From: a virus
Reading direction: 5' to 3' (one strand)
DNA length: 20,564 nucleotides
IMG/VR virus record: IMGVR_UViG_3300021962_007699
Location: 1-20,564 of that record
Below, piece after piece: positions 1-7,174 of the stretch (position 1 is the stretch's first letter; each line of letters opens with the position of its first letter). Position numbers and translations under genes: made by a program. The notes under the pieces are model-generated. The model was given only the letters and a program-made list of their open reading frames with translations, ran no database searches and was not told the origin of the DNA.

Positions 1-478
1 CAGTTACTTTAGTCTCCCAGATAAAATCAACACCTTTAGACACTAAATAATCGTACCAATTTTTACCAATCTCGTGTAGATAATCTGTACCAACGTGCCA
101 TACTGGAAATAATCGCAAACCGAAATATGGTTTAATAAAATCTGGTTCTGCTTGAGGATCTGAGCATTGTACTTCCTCTGGTTTAGGGTGGAAGCGTTTG
201 AAATTGGTAATTACCTGATCAAACAATTCCATTGCTTTTTCTTCACCACAATACTTAGACATATGACCTCCGATAGCAGTGTGGTAAGTTAGTTTACCAT
301 CACTCCAACCACCAGCACCTAAAAATCCTTCCATTACTTCGGAATATTTTCGGTTGTATGGGTCTTTACCCATATCAATGATAGTGATCATTTCACCAGG
401 ATAACCATTGTCTACTAGTTTAGTAGCAGCATTAACGCCTGCTACTCCAGCTCCTACGATTACGATTTTTTCCATCAT
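1..478 (-). CDS. FAD-dependent dehydrogenase, COG2509-like (C-terminus beyond window)
   Basis: The start codon is seen and the frame stays open to base 1, so about 159 N-terminal residues are present. Residues 5-14 (IVIVGAGVAG) are a Rossmann dinucleotide-binding loop GxGxxG, with an acidic residue (D35) ending the second strand, where FAD ribose is bound. Residues 54-63 (GAGGWSDGKL) resemble the conserved GGAGxxSDGKL stretch of COG2509 FAD-utilizing dehydrogenases. There are two adjacent ATG codons (478 and 475) and either could start translation. The gene follows a 105-base gap that carries a promoter-like element, so it probably begins its own transcription unit. The substrate is unknown. 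It may be an auxiliary metabolic or protein/RNA-modifying oxidoreductase. A thioredoxin reductase-like flavoprotein is the less likely alternative. The fold is secure, the subfamily fairly so. Confidence 0.8.
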   Translation of the reverse strand, partial: MMEKIVIVGAGVAGVNAATKLVDNGYPGEMITIIDMGKDPYNRKYSEVMEGFLGAGGWSDGKLTYHTAIGGHMSKYCGEEKAMELFDQVITNFKRFHPKPEEVQCSDPQAEPDFIKPYFGLRLFPVWHVGTDYLHEIGKNWYDYLVSKGVDFIWETKVT

Positions 479-499
479 TTACTTTTAATTTTTAACCCC

Positions 500-531
500 T
501 AAATATACGAATGATATGTTAGGAGATCAAG
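500..531 (-). promoter_or_regulatory. Bacteroidota-type promoter candidate for the FAD dehydrogenase
   Basis: On the coding strand CTTG (531-528) is followed after 20 bases by TATATTTAG (507-499). This is close to the Bacteroidota consensus TTTG-N19-21-TAnnTTTG. The box ends 21 bases before the ATG at 478, which allows a short leader. The rest of the 479-583 gap shows no convincing hairpin terminator, tRNA or gene. Confidence 0.45.
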
Positions 532-583
532 TTATTGGGGCCACAGCTCCCAGAAAATTTAACTTGAATCGACTGGCTATGAA

Positions 584-889
584 TCAGTCTAAATGTATTT
601 TGAGTAATAGATTGCCTGTGCCTTTTATTACTCTGTGCCACTCGTGACGTGGTATAAATATATGACCTTCAAATGGAATAGGCAAGGAATTGTCAAATTG
701 GAATTTCCAATCTGTTTCTCTTAGAATTTCAAGGGTGCGGTCTTCATCATCGCGATGCCACATTAACTCGATTGGGTCAATGTCTTGGAAAAATTCTCTA
801 ATGATGTATTTGTTGTTGATTTCTATATCAACATATGGTTTATCACCAGAAACCTGAGAAGTTTGATTTGAGTCCGAGTAATTTTGCAT
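584..889 (-). CDS. small conserved phage-type protein, function unknown
   Basis: This encodes about 101 residues if the internal ATG at 889 is the start. An upstream in-frame ATG at 964 would add 25 residues (MPHVTIVLKRKIK...) that lie inside the preceding gene and look like an out-of-frame reading of it. I prefer 889 because the protein then opens with MQNYSDSNQ and runs straight into the well-formed stretch SGDKPYVDIEINNKYIIREF. The centre has DPIELMWHRDDEDRTLEI and the C-terminal half GHIFIPRHEWHRVIKGTG, a beta-rich, histidine-containing pattern that could be a small cupin-like barrel. That is a guess from pattern only. The gene ends with TGA and overlaps the 3' end of the upstream gene by 47 bases. 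Confidence 0.65.
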   Translation of the reverse strand: MQNYSDSNQTSQVSGDKPYVDIEINNKYIIREFFQDIDPIELMWHRDDEDRTLEILRETDWKFQFDNSLPIPFEGHIFIPRHEWHRVIKGTGNLLLKIHLD

Positions 890-1454
890 AACGTGGTAAT
901 CTACAGCTCCAGTATGAAGCTTTAGTTTTATCTTTCTTTTGAGCACAATTGTGACGTGCGGCAAATGCTTTACGTGCTTTTGGGTTATTGATTTTTGCTC
1001 TTAAACCACCTGAACCAAAACGTACAGTTTTAATTTTCTTGGTTTTAGGGTCGCGGACATATACTTTATAAGCTTTACCACCTGAAGCAGAGCGCATTGG
1101 TTTACCAATTTTTTTCTTTTCTTCTTCGTTGATTTCTGCTTCTGTAAGTTCCATAGGAAAATCTAAAGGAACTTGAACACCTTCAACTAATGCAAAATGG
1201 CCGAGATCTGTTTCAGTTAATACCTCTAAATCATCACCTTGCACCTCAATAATATTACGAGTGTAAAGTGCGCGGGCTTCAGCCCATAAATTGAAATACT
1301 TATCCGAACCTGCACGGTATACGTGCTCTGTAAGAGGTCGTGCGTTATCTAAGTGATATTTTAATCCTTCAGAAAGGATTTCTTTTGGTGCTAAACTTTC
1401 GTTTAACACTACAGGCTTTGAAGCACTACAAGTTCCACATCCACAGCTACACAT
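843..1454 (-). CDS. phage protein with N-terminal Cys cluster and C-terminal two-Cys basic module
   Basis: The protein has 203 residues. It opens with MCSCGCGTCS, four cysteines in nine residues (C2, C4, C6, C9), which suggests metal binding. Residues 28-100 contain SEGLKYHLDN and an ETDLGHF stretch that I associate from memory with T4-like marine phages, without a known function. The C-terminus is lysine/arginine-rich: YKVYVRDPKTKKIKTVRFGS at 129-148, then a module with ARHNC (C170) and SYWSC (C184). [L/I]-x-E sites lie at 17-19 and 27-29. The start is supported by the preceding stop being only 11 bases upstream. A T-rich box, AATATTTA, lies five bases before the ATG. The 3' end overlaps the next gene. 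It is probably a virion-associated protein, by context only. Confidence 0.75.
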   Translation of the reverse strand: MCSCGCGTCSASKPVVLNESLAPKEILSEGLKYHLDNARPLTEHVYRAGSDKYFNLWAEARALYTRNIIEVQGDDLEVLTETDLGHFALVEGVQVPLDFPMELTEAEINEEEKKKIGKPMRSASGGKAYKVYVRDPKTKKIKTVRFGSGGLRAKINNPKARKAFAARHNCAQKKDKTKASYWSCRLPRYAKLLGLKSNFSGFW

Positions 1455-1459
1455 ATCTA

Positions 1460-1467
1460 TAAATATT
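1460..1467 (-). promoter_or_regulatory. AATATTTA box five bases before a start codon
   Basis: Coding-strand AATATTTA is followed by five bases and the ATG at 1454. The same box and spacing occur at 7900-7907, and a variant at 13240-13247. No TTTG lies 19-21 bases upstream here, so promoter activity is uncertain. The box overlaps the TAA stop of the upstream gene. Confidence 0.25.
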
Positions 1468-2905
1468 AAGAGGCTTTAACAAATACTGCACTATCATTAG
1501 TGCTTGATGAAGCATAGTTAATTAAATCATTAACAATTTCTTCAGGGTCATCTGAATTAGCTATAGAATTAACTACTTCTAAGGCTAAGTATTTTGATAC
1601 TCTGTAAAGTAAGTTTTGGTTAGGTGTTTTTTTAGGATTGTCATAATTTATTTCAAAATCAGCACTATCCAAACCTTCAGTTGAATCCCATAATTTTTTA
1701 AATCTAGCTTTAAATTCGGGATCGTCGTTAATTACTTGAGTTTTAATTTCTTCTGGTGGGGTAAGTTGAATATCATTATCGCTTAATGCTTTTTTAATCA
1801 TAGAATATCCTACTTTACCTCCAGCAGCTTTTTTACCTATAATCTCACCCATAAATCCAGTTAAACCACTAAAGTTTCTAAATTCAATAGCAGCATCATC
1901 AAATAAAACATAGGTTTTAGCAGCATTAGCTCTAGGATCTATACCTTTGTATTCATATCTACTTGTTTCTGCTTGGGGATCGTTAAATACCTTTAAAGAA
2001 GCATTTTTGCCTGCTTTTTTAAGTGATACTCCAATTATTTTACCTTCATTATATTTACTTAATAATAAAGAATTTATTTCTTCTAGAGTATCAGGCCATG
2101 TAATGTTCATCTCATCAGGTGATACCATCCAAATGTCAGCTGGGCTCCATTTGTTAATATCACTTATACCTACTTCTTTTAGTTTAGGTTTAACTGCTGA
2201 TTCTAAGTTCTTAACCCATTCAGATCCTCTATGTTGAATAAAAGGACCACTATAGGCTGAAGCTAGAGTATTTGCTATACTAACACTTGAAGTTAACCAT
2301 CCTGGATTAGTAAGTAATAATTCAGCAGCTCCTTCAAAGTCAGTAACATCTGTTTTAGATTTTGAGCCTTGAATTGATTTTTCTGTAATATCTTCTTCAG
2401 TAATATTTCCTGATGATGAATATCTAATAGCATTAGCTATGGCTTGGGCTGATTCTGCTTTAGCAGTTAATTCAGCTCCACCTCTCATACCCCCACCTCC
2501 ACCAAATTCAGCAGTTTTCTTTAAGTTAGATGTAGTGATTTTATTACCATCTTTATCTACTAAAGTAATAGGGGTAGTAATTTGAGTTTTACCTTCTAAT
2601 TGACCAATAACTTCTTCTTTATTATCAACTATAAATGTTTCTCCAGAATTTAATTCTAATTCTTCATCATTTTGAATCTTTTTTATTAGAATTTCAATTC
2701 TTGGGGTTTTAACACCACCTGGTAAGGTTGCGTCTTTACTTAATTCGGTGGGGGACAAAGCTGTTTCTTCAATTGTTACTTCTTCTCCTAGGATTTTGCT
2801 TAATAGTGATTCAAGTAAAAGAATATCCTGTTCATTTTTCATGTCAGGATATCCTTTATCGAATTTGTAAGCGAACTTACGAAAGAATTTATCAAAAACG
2901 TCCAT
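1466..2905 (-). CDS. uncharacterised phage protein, possible PD-(D/E)XK-like fold
   Basis: The protein has 479 residues. The N-terminus (MDVFDKFFRKFAYKFDKGYP) is amphipathic and is followed by LLLESLLSKILGEE. A short glycine run (GGGGGMRGG, about 135-143) links to the main domain at about 200-400. That domain has HRGSEWVKNLESA (E229), KWSPADIWMVSP (D257) and GKIIGVSLKKAGK (K296). The spacing E - D - SLK, with predicted helix then strands, is what a divergent restriction-endonuclease fold would show, but I cannot confirm homology. FRNFSGLTGFMGEIIGKKA follows at about 347-365. It overlaps the upstream gene by one base (TAATG), so the two are translationally coupled. The function is unknown. Its place among proteins with capsid-targeting-like leaders makes a virion role plausible. 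Confidence 0.8.
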   Translation of the reverse strand: MDVFDKFFRKFAYKFDKGYPDMKNEQDILLLESLLSKILGEEVTIEETALSPTELSKDATLPGGVKTPRIEILIKKIQNDEELELNSGETFIVDNKEEVIGQLEGKTQITTPITLVDKDGNKITTSNLKKTAEFGGGGGMRGGAELTAKAESAQAIANAIRYSSSGNITEEDITEKSIQGSKSKTDVTDFEGAAELLLTNPGWLTSSVSIANTLASAYSGPFIQHRGSEWVKNLESAVKPKLKEVGISDINKWSPADIWMVSPDEMNITWPDTLEEINSLLLSKYNEGKIIGVSLKKAGKNASLKVFNDPQAETSRYEYKGIDPRANAAKTYVLFDDAAIEFRNFSGLTGFMGEIIGKKAAGGKVGYSMIKKALSDNDIQLTPPEEIKTQVINDDPEFKARFKKLWDSTEGLDSADFEINYDNPKKTPNQNLLYRVSKYLALEVVNSIANSDDPEEIVNDLINYASSSTNDSAVFVKAS

Positions 2906-3435
2906 TAAACTTCTGTATCTACTGTTACATCTACTTCTTCAGCTCCACCACCTCCAGCAGTATCACCGCCTCCAGGTGCAGCAGCTTCAGAACCACCTCC
3001 ACTATCACTACCTGGGAAGGAACCTCCACCACCTGTTGAATATGAAGCTTCATCTTGTTCACCCATAATGTTAGGGGCACCATGTCTCAAAATACGAGAA
3101 ATTGCTTGTTCACAATTTTCTTGTTCATTTAGATTGAGTAAATAATATTTTTTACCTTCTACTTCAGCAATCCAACTTCTAGTATTGTATACTAAATAAA
3201 AGTTTTCACCGTTTTTAAGGTTGATGCGGAATGTAGTTGGTTTTGGAGCTACCCAATCAATTGAAGCTAAGAAAACATCGAATTGTGGGCCGAGTAGGTC
3301 TACAATGATGTCCTTTAGTTCTGGGAATTTGGTGAGTTCGTCGTATTTTTCAGCTGTAATGTCTACAAGCTTTTTCTCACCATAAACCGTTTTGACTAAA
3401 AGTTTAATTTTTTCTCTTAGTTCCGATTTTTTCAT
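2905..3435 (-). CDS. phage protein with MKKSEL leader and glycine-rich tail, function unknown
   Basis: The protein has 176 residues. The first residues, MKKSELREKIKLLVKTV, nearly match the leader of the 311-residue protein starting at 6164 (MKKSELKEMIKAAFLAE). Both contain L-x-E at 6-8. A compact middle domain (about 25-115) has TTFRINLKNGENFYLVY and EVEGKKYYLLNLNEQENCE, a beta-rich pattern. From about residue 124 the chain is low-complexity, rich in Gly, Ser, Ala and acidic residues, and ends VDVTVDTEV. The stop and start codons are shared with both neighbours (TAATG at 3435 and 2905), indicating coupled translation. No enzyme motif was recognised. A minor virion or internal-head protein is possible by context. 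Confidence 0.75.
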   Translation of the reverse strand: MKKSELREKIKLLVKTVYGEKKLVDITAEKYDELTKFPELKDIIVDLLGPQFDVFLASIDWVAPKPTTFRINLKNGENFYLVYNTRSWIAEVEGKKYYLLNLNEQENCEQAISRILRHGAPNIMGEQDEASYSTGGGGSFPGSDSGGGSEAAAPGGGDTAGGGGAEEVDVTVDTEV

Positions 3436-4712
3436 TATCTAGCTTGTTGTTTTTTAGTTGGGCCTTTACCACCACCTTTTGCTTTGTAGTTAGCTACAGC
3501 ACCTGCAATAGCAGTAGCTGCTTTTTTAGATTTACCTTGTTTTTCTAATTTACCAACAAGTTTTTCGAATGATTCGTCTACTGATTCAGAGGTTGTTTTA
3601 CCTGGGAGGATTACAAGTCTTTTGGTTTTTGCACCATTCCAAGTTCTCCCATCACCACCGTCTTTAAATTCAAATTGGGGGAAACCTTTTTGTATTTGGT
3701 CATAGAATCCAATTGCTTTATCACCTACTAAGTCGGCTACGACTCTATCGTCTTCAGAGTATAGAAAAACGTCTTTTGAATCCATAGTTCCATCAGCAGG
3801 TTTTTTATTTAATACTACTTCACCTTTTACTAATTCGACATCAGCACCCATTTTTTTAAACCCTAAATATAGTTGTTTAGCTACATTTTTAAGTTCTAAA
3901 TTACTAGCTGCACTTTCGTCTAATTCAGCTGTTGCTTTTTTAAAGTAACCTTTTGGTAAACCTTCTTCAACACCTACATTATCTAAAGTGCCTGACATAT
4001 CAATAACGTCTACAGCAGCATCGATTTCTGGTTCTTTGATTTCAAAATCAAGATAGTGTTTAGCACCTACTAAGTTATTTTTAGCTGTGATAACTTTAGC
4101 TTGCCACCAATGTGGAAAATCAACCTCACCTTTACCTTCAAACTCATCTACCATTTGGTAAAGTTCCATAGCGTATTTTCCAATACGGTATAGATCAGCT
4201 TTTAGCATGTGTGGTTCGTTGTCTTGGTGACCTAAATCTAGATCTTCTTCTAAACTTGGATCTTCGTAATCAGCATCTTCTAAATCAACTTCAAAGTCTT
4301 TAAGAGAAACTACAATAGTTTGACCACCCACGTTTACGGCTACAGAGCCGTTTCTTATAAGATTTTGGTGATCTTCGTCTGTTAAAACAACAGCTTGTTT
4401 TAGCTCATCGATAACGCCTCTACCTTTTAAGATATCGGCTTTGGTCACTTTACCATCACCTGTTAAGTCAGGAAATTCTTTTTTTTCTGGGATTGGTTGG
4501 CTTAAAGCAGCTTTAACCATTTCTCTAAGTTTATTTTGTTCCATGTCTTGTTCAGCTAATTTTTTGGCTAGGTTTGTTGCGCGACCATACATTACTTTCT
4601 CAGCGTCAGCACCATATTTTTTAACTAAGTTGCGCTTATTTTTCTTCATACTCATGATGAGATCTTCGCGCTTGGCTAATTCTGCTTTTGAAAGTTTTTT
4701 TTCGTTGAGCAT
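3435..4712 (-). CDS. phage protein with EF-hand-like loop and duplicated leader motif
   Basis: The protein has 425 residues. Residues 19-54 (KKYGADAEKVMYGRATNLAK and flanks) form a basic helical segment I recognise from T4-like marine phage proteins of unknown function. Residues 60-71 (NKLREMVKAALS) repeat the leader motif seen at the N-terminus of the 311-residue protein (SELKEMIKAAFL). Residues 82-93 (DLTGDGKVTKAD) fit a dockerin/EF-hand calcium loop, with D82, T84, D86 and D93 in ligand positions. The middle is acidic. The C-terminus from about 385 is lysine-rich (KLEKQGKSKKAATAIAGAVA then GGGKGPTKKQQAR). The start at 4712 follows the previous stop by seven bases in an A-rich, SD-less context. 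The function is unknown. It is likely virion-associated. Confidence 0.78.
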   Translation of the reverse strand: MLNEKKLSKAELAKREDLIMSMKKNKRNLVKKYGADAEKVMYGRATNLAKKLAEQDMEQNKLREMVKAALSQPIPEKKEFPDLTGDGKVTKADILKGRGVIDELKQAVVLTDEDHQNLIRNGSVAVNVGGQTIVVSLKDFEVDLEDADYEDPSLEEDLDLGHQDNEPHMLKADLYRIGKYAMELYQMVDEFEGKGEVDFPHWWQAKVITAKNNLVGAKHYLDFEIKEPEIDAAVDVIDMSGTLDNVGVEEGLPKGYFKKATAELDESAASNLELKNVAKQLYLGFKKMGADVELVKGEVVLNKKPADGTMDSKDVFLYSEDDRVVADLVGDKAIGFYDQIQKGFPQFEFKDGGDGRTWNGAKTKRLVILPGKTTSESVDESFEKLVGKLEKQGKSKKAATAIAGAVANYKAKGGGKGPTKKQQAR

Positions 4713-4719
4713 TTTTTAT

Positions 4720-5037
4720 TTAGTCAAGTGTAACGTCAGCAAACCACTTGATATCACCACTTGGTAATAATTCAATTTTGATATCAGGATTACCTTCTAA
4801 CGTAGCTTTACCACCAATTTCATCTAAGTAAGATGAAAGAGCAATAAACTGATCAGCATCTTCATATTGTTCGCTATCACCATATTCATCTTTTTCCCAT
4901 ACACCTGTTGTAGGGCCTTCAGCGTCTTGAGGTACGCTAAAATTATACAAAGCTGAGATGTAATCCTCAAATTGAGAGATGTTTTCTTTTAGTAAGCGAC
5001 CTTCAGCGAGGTATTTTCTTAAATCGAAGTTATCCAT
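4720..5037 (-). CDS. small acidic phage protein with leader-like N-terminus
   Basis: The protein has 105 residues and is strongly acidic after the N-terminus. It starts MDNFDLRKYLAEGRLLKEN, an amphipathic helix with L-A-E (10-12) and L-K-E (16-18), the kind of site cut by T4-type prohead protease. The MDxFD opening is shared with the 173-residue protein starting at 7695 (MDKFDTSRWMKNNLL). The body has EKDEYGDSEQYEDADQFIAL and ends with a short beta-like segment, IKIELLPSGDIKWFADVTLD. No known domain was recognised. It sits six bases after the histone H1-like gene and seven before the EF-hand protein gene, so the three probably share a transcript. Confidence 0.7.
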   Translation of the reverse strand: MDNFDLRKYLAEGRLLKENISQFEDYISALYNFSVPQDAEGPTTGVWEKDEYGDSEQYEDADQFIALSSYLDEIGGKATLEGNPDIKIELLPSGDIKWFADVTLD

Positions 5038-5043
5038 TTTATT

Positions 5044-5214
5044 TTATTTTTTGTCTTCAGCAATTGAAGCAGCTCTGTAGTCTTTAGTGAGTTTTTTAAT
5101 TTCACCTAAAGCTTTACGAGCACGTCCGTGTGCTGCTTTTGATGTTTTTGAATGTTCAGTTGAGAACTCGACCCATAATTCGGCCATTTGCTTATAAATT
5201 TCGTTTGATTCCAT
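5044..5214 (-). CDS. histone H1-like (Hc1-type) small DNA-binding protein
   Basis: This 56-residue gene is easy to miss because it is short. It starts with ATG at 5214 and ends with TAA at 5046-5044. The protein begins MESNEIYKQMAELWVEFSTE and contains SKAAHGRARKALGEIKKLTK at about 24-43, then KDYRAAS. The pattern K-AA-x-RARKAL-x-E-[IL]KKL matches the core of the Hc1/histone H1-like family (Pfam Hc1, PF07432), whose bacterial members bind and compact DNA. It fits exactly between the 105-residue gene (six bases) and the 311-residue gene (14 bases), with the same codon style. The likely role is DNA binding, in the host cell or packaged with phage DNA. The latter is inference. Confidence 0.72.
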   Translation of the reverse strand: MESNEIYKQMAELWVEFSTEHSKTSKAAHGRARKALGEIKKLTKDYRAASIAEDKK

Positions 5215-5228
5215 GTTTATAGATTTTA

Positions 5229-6164
5229 TTATTTAATTTTGTTCCACATTGGGAATATTGATTCGTTTAAAGATTCTTTAAGACCAGCCATTTTAGCAAC
5301 ATTTGGAAGGGCTTCGAGAGCATCGCTATTGTTTTTGAGGAAGTTTTGAGCCCAATCCATGCCTGGGGTGATATCGTCACGGAATTGTTTTTTAACTTCC
5401 ATGTAGTCTTCGATACTCATTTTTTCAATTTCATCTTTCTTTCTTACTGTGTCTTTGTGGTCATGAGAGCCATTTCCACCACCATTATAAAAAATCCAAT
5501 CTTTAATCCCATTAAGAATTTCTATGTCTTTTTTCTTTTGTTCTTCAGCTTTCTTTTTACCACCGCCAAATAAGCCAAATAATTCGTTTACTTCTTCTTC
5601 AAGTCCTAAACCAGCTTCCATTTCTGCAGTTGATTTTTCTGAGTCGATGTTTACATCAAGCTCACCATCACCTTCTTCAATACCTTGTGGGTTTGGAGCA
5701 TCACCTGCAACTACGAAGTCACGAGTAAAGAAAGTGATTGTATTACCAACCTGAGTGATGAACTTTTGGTCACCAAACTCTTCGGCTTCAGCTCTTAAAG
5801 TTTCAAGGGTGTCTAAGATTTTTCTTGTAGCACTAGGAAGTGAAGATAAAGAAACAATTTTCTTATCTACTACGATTGAATCGTTAGCTGTTTCTACTTC
5901 TTCGTCGTCAGCAGATAAGTCAGTATCAGCAGCATCGATTTCTTCGCCAGCGTCTATATCAACGTCTTCTTCGTCTTTAACTTTAACTTTAACTTTAACG
6001 TCTTCTTCTTCAGCTTCGGCTACTACTTCTTCTTCAGAAAGACGAGCTAATAACTCGTCGAGGTCTTCTTCACCTTCAGCCATATATGGATCTACTACGT
6101 CGCCGTCAGCTTTTTCAGCTAAGAAAGCGGCTTTGATCATTTCTTTTAATTCAGATTTTTTCAT
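5229..6164 (-). CDS. acidic phage protein with MKKSEL leader, function unknown
   Basis: The protein has 311 residues. The leader MKKSELKEMIKAAFLAEKA has L-x-E sites at 6-8 and 15-17. Residues 30-95 are extremely acidic, with an alternating KVKVKVK insert (DVKVKVKVKDEEDVDIDAGE). A folded segment follows at about 98-155 (SLPSATRKILDTLETLRAEA then FITQVGNTITFFTRDFVV). A second low-complexity region with GGGKKKAEEQKKKD precedes a C-terminal helical part ending GLKESLNESIFPMWNKIK. The long acidic stretch resembles scaffold/core or internal-head proteins in style, but no homology is proven. The gene has a 33-base upstream gap with a CATATTTA box 25 bases before the ATG. Confidence 0.75.
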   Translation of the reverse strand: MKKSELKEMIKAAFLAEKADGDVVDPYMAEGEEDLDELLARLSEEEVVAEAEEEDVKVKVKVKDEEDVDIDAGEEIDAADTDLSADDEEVETANDSIVVDKKIVSLSSLPSATRKILDTLETLRAEAEEFGDQKFITQVGNTITFFTRDFVVAGDAPNPQGIEEGDGELDVNIDSEKSTAEMEAGLGLEEEVNELFGLFGGGKKKAEEQKKKDIEILNGIKDWIFYNGGGNGSHDHKDTVRKKDEIEKMSIEDYMEVKKQFRDDITPGMDWAQNFLKNNSDALEALPNVAKMAGLKESLNESIFPMWNKIK

Positions 6165-6189
6165 TGCAATGTATATTGAGTATATGTGA

Positions 6190-6197
6190 TAAATATG
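6190..6197 (-). promoter_or_regulatory. CATATTTA box upstream of the acidic protein gene
   Basis: Coding-strand CATATTTA, then TC, lies 25 bases before the ATG at 6164, in the 33-base gap after the upstream stop. It shares the ATATTTA core with the other boxes, but no TTTG lies at the expected upstream distance, so this is weak. Confidence 0.2.
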
Positions 6198-6488
6198 TTA
6201 TTTTTTGTGATACGTACCCTTTTTGTACTTAGCTTTGTTAGTATTGGAAACAAATTGTTTTCCTTTACGAGACGCAGCTGCTTTTTTGCGAGATGTTTTA
6301 GCTCTTTCTGCTTTAGTTAGTGATTGGGCTTTTTTCTTAGGCAAACAACGTGTTGTAGCATCGCCTTTTTTCATTGTACCACAAGGGCCGGTAATATTAC
6401 CAGCCGTATCAATTCTCACCCACTCTTCTTTTTTGAACCAATCGCGGAGAGATTCTTGAATTATTTCTTGTAGACGTTCGTGTGTCAT
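6198..6488 (-). CDS. small lysine-rich phage protein with two conserved cysteines
   Basis: The protein has 96 residues and is very basic. It opens with an amphipathic helix, MTHERLQEIIQESLRDWFKK, holding L-Q-E (6-8) and I-Q-E (10-12). The rest is a compact module: WVRIDTAGNITGPCGTMKKG (C36), TTRCLPKKKAQSLTKAERAK (C48), then a Lys/Arg-rich tail with KGKQFVSNTNKAKYKKGTYH. The CGT-x-RCLP-x-KA pattern is one I have seen in proteins of T4-like phages and cannot assign a function to. The composition suggests nucleic-acid binding. The start overlaps the preceding stop by four bases (ATGA at 6488-6485). Confidence 0.75.
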   Translation of the reverse strand: MTHERLQEIIQESLRDWFKKEEWVRIDTAGNITGPCGTMKKGDATTRCLPKKKAQSLTKAERAKTSRKKAAASRKGKQFVSNTNKAKYKKGTYHKK

Positions 6489-7174
6489 CCTTTCATTTGA
6501 CCTTTACATACCTTAACAGCACGACCTGAAAGGTAGGCGGATGATTTTTCACCAGCAGCCATTCTCTTTTTAAGGTATGCTTTACCTTTTGGGCAAAGTT
6601 CCTCGTTTAGGTTTTCTCCTAATTGTTTTGTTTCGTCAATGTCTTGAACAATTTTCATTAAAATTTTGTTCATTACGTCTGGTGTAAGGCCTTTAGTTTT
6701 ACCGTCTGGGAATTCAGGATCGTCTTTTAAGTATTTTGAGTAGCCTTCAACTTCTTGAATTTCAGCTTCTGGGTCTAAATTTTTATAAACGTCTCTAACT
6801 GCTTTTTTTAAGATTTCAATAGCTTCACCTTTATCAGCTTTTGATGTAAAGAATTTAGCTGCGATATCACGAGCCATTCTTTCAATTTTATCTTTAGGAA
6901 CTAACATCTTTTCGTCTAATTCCTCTTTAGGTGGAACTAAAGTTTCATAATCGTCCATTGATAATACACCTCTTGCTTTTACAGCTTCGATAGCGCGTTC
7001 AGCTACCTCGTGTAAATCCATATCATCGCCAGCGTCTTCTCTAGCGAATTCAAGTAAACGGATAAATAAAGGAACGTCTACGGCAATGATGTCTGGGATA
7101 TCGTTTGATACATTGGTTTCGGCTTCACCAATTCCTTTTAAAAAGAATTCTTTAATTTTTTGTAAATCTTCCAT
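6485..7174 (-). CDS. phage protein with acidic helical body and two-Cys basic C-terminal module
   Basis: The protein has 229 residues. The N-terminus MEDLQKIKEFFLKGIGEAET is amphipathic, with I-x-E sites at 7-9 and 15-17. Residues 25-180 are mostly helical and acidic, with EYGxS-type order-breaking segments (VEGYSKYLKDDPEFPDGKTK). The C-terminal 37 residues form a separate basic module, ELCPKGKAYLKKRMAAGEKS (C194) to RAVKVCKGQMKG (C223), which looks like a portable small domain because the linker before it is acidic. The gene sits between TAATG (7174, with the upstream gene) and ATGA (6488, with the downstream gene) overlaps, so it is translationally coupled on both sides. The function is unknown. 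Confidence 0.75.
   Translation of the reverse strand: MEDLQKIKEFFLKGIGEAETNVSNDIPDIIAVDVPLFIRLLEFAREDAGDDMDLHEVAERAIEAVKARGVLSMDDYETLVPPKEELDEKMLVPKDKIERMARDIAAKFFTSKADKGEAIEILKKAVRDVYKNLDPEAEIQEVEGYSKYLKDDPEFPDGKTKGLTPDVMNKILMKIVQDIDETKQLGENLNEELCPKGKAYLKKRMAAGEKSSAYLSGRAVKVCKGQMKG

Noticed and set aside
520-583. Possible tRNA or structured RNA near GATTC and GGCCCC stretches.
   Set aside because: I could not form a cloverleaf with proper acceptor and T-arm pairing, and there is no CCA end.
516-647. 43-codon plus-strand frame starting in the gap before the FAD gene.
   Set aside because: It runs into the 3' end of a well-supported minus-strand gene and shows no recognisable domain. All other genes are on the minus strand.
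5524-6189. Plus-strand open frames rich in Ser/Thr opposite the acidic protein gene.
   Set aside because: They are antisense to runs of Glu/Asp/Lys codons, with low-complexity composition and no start context.
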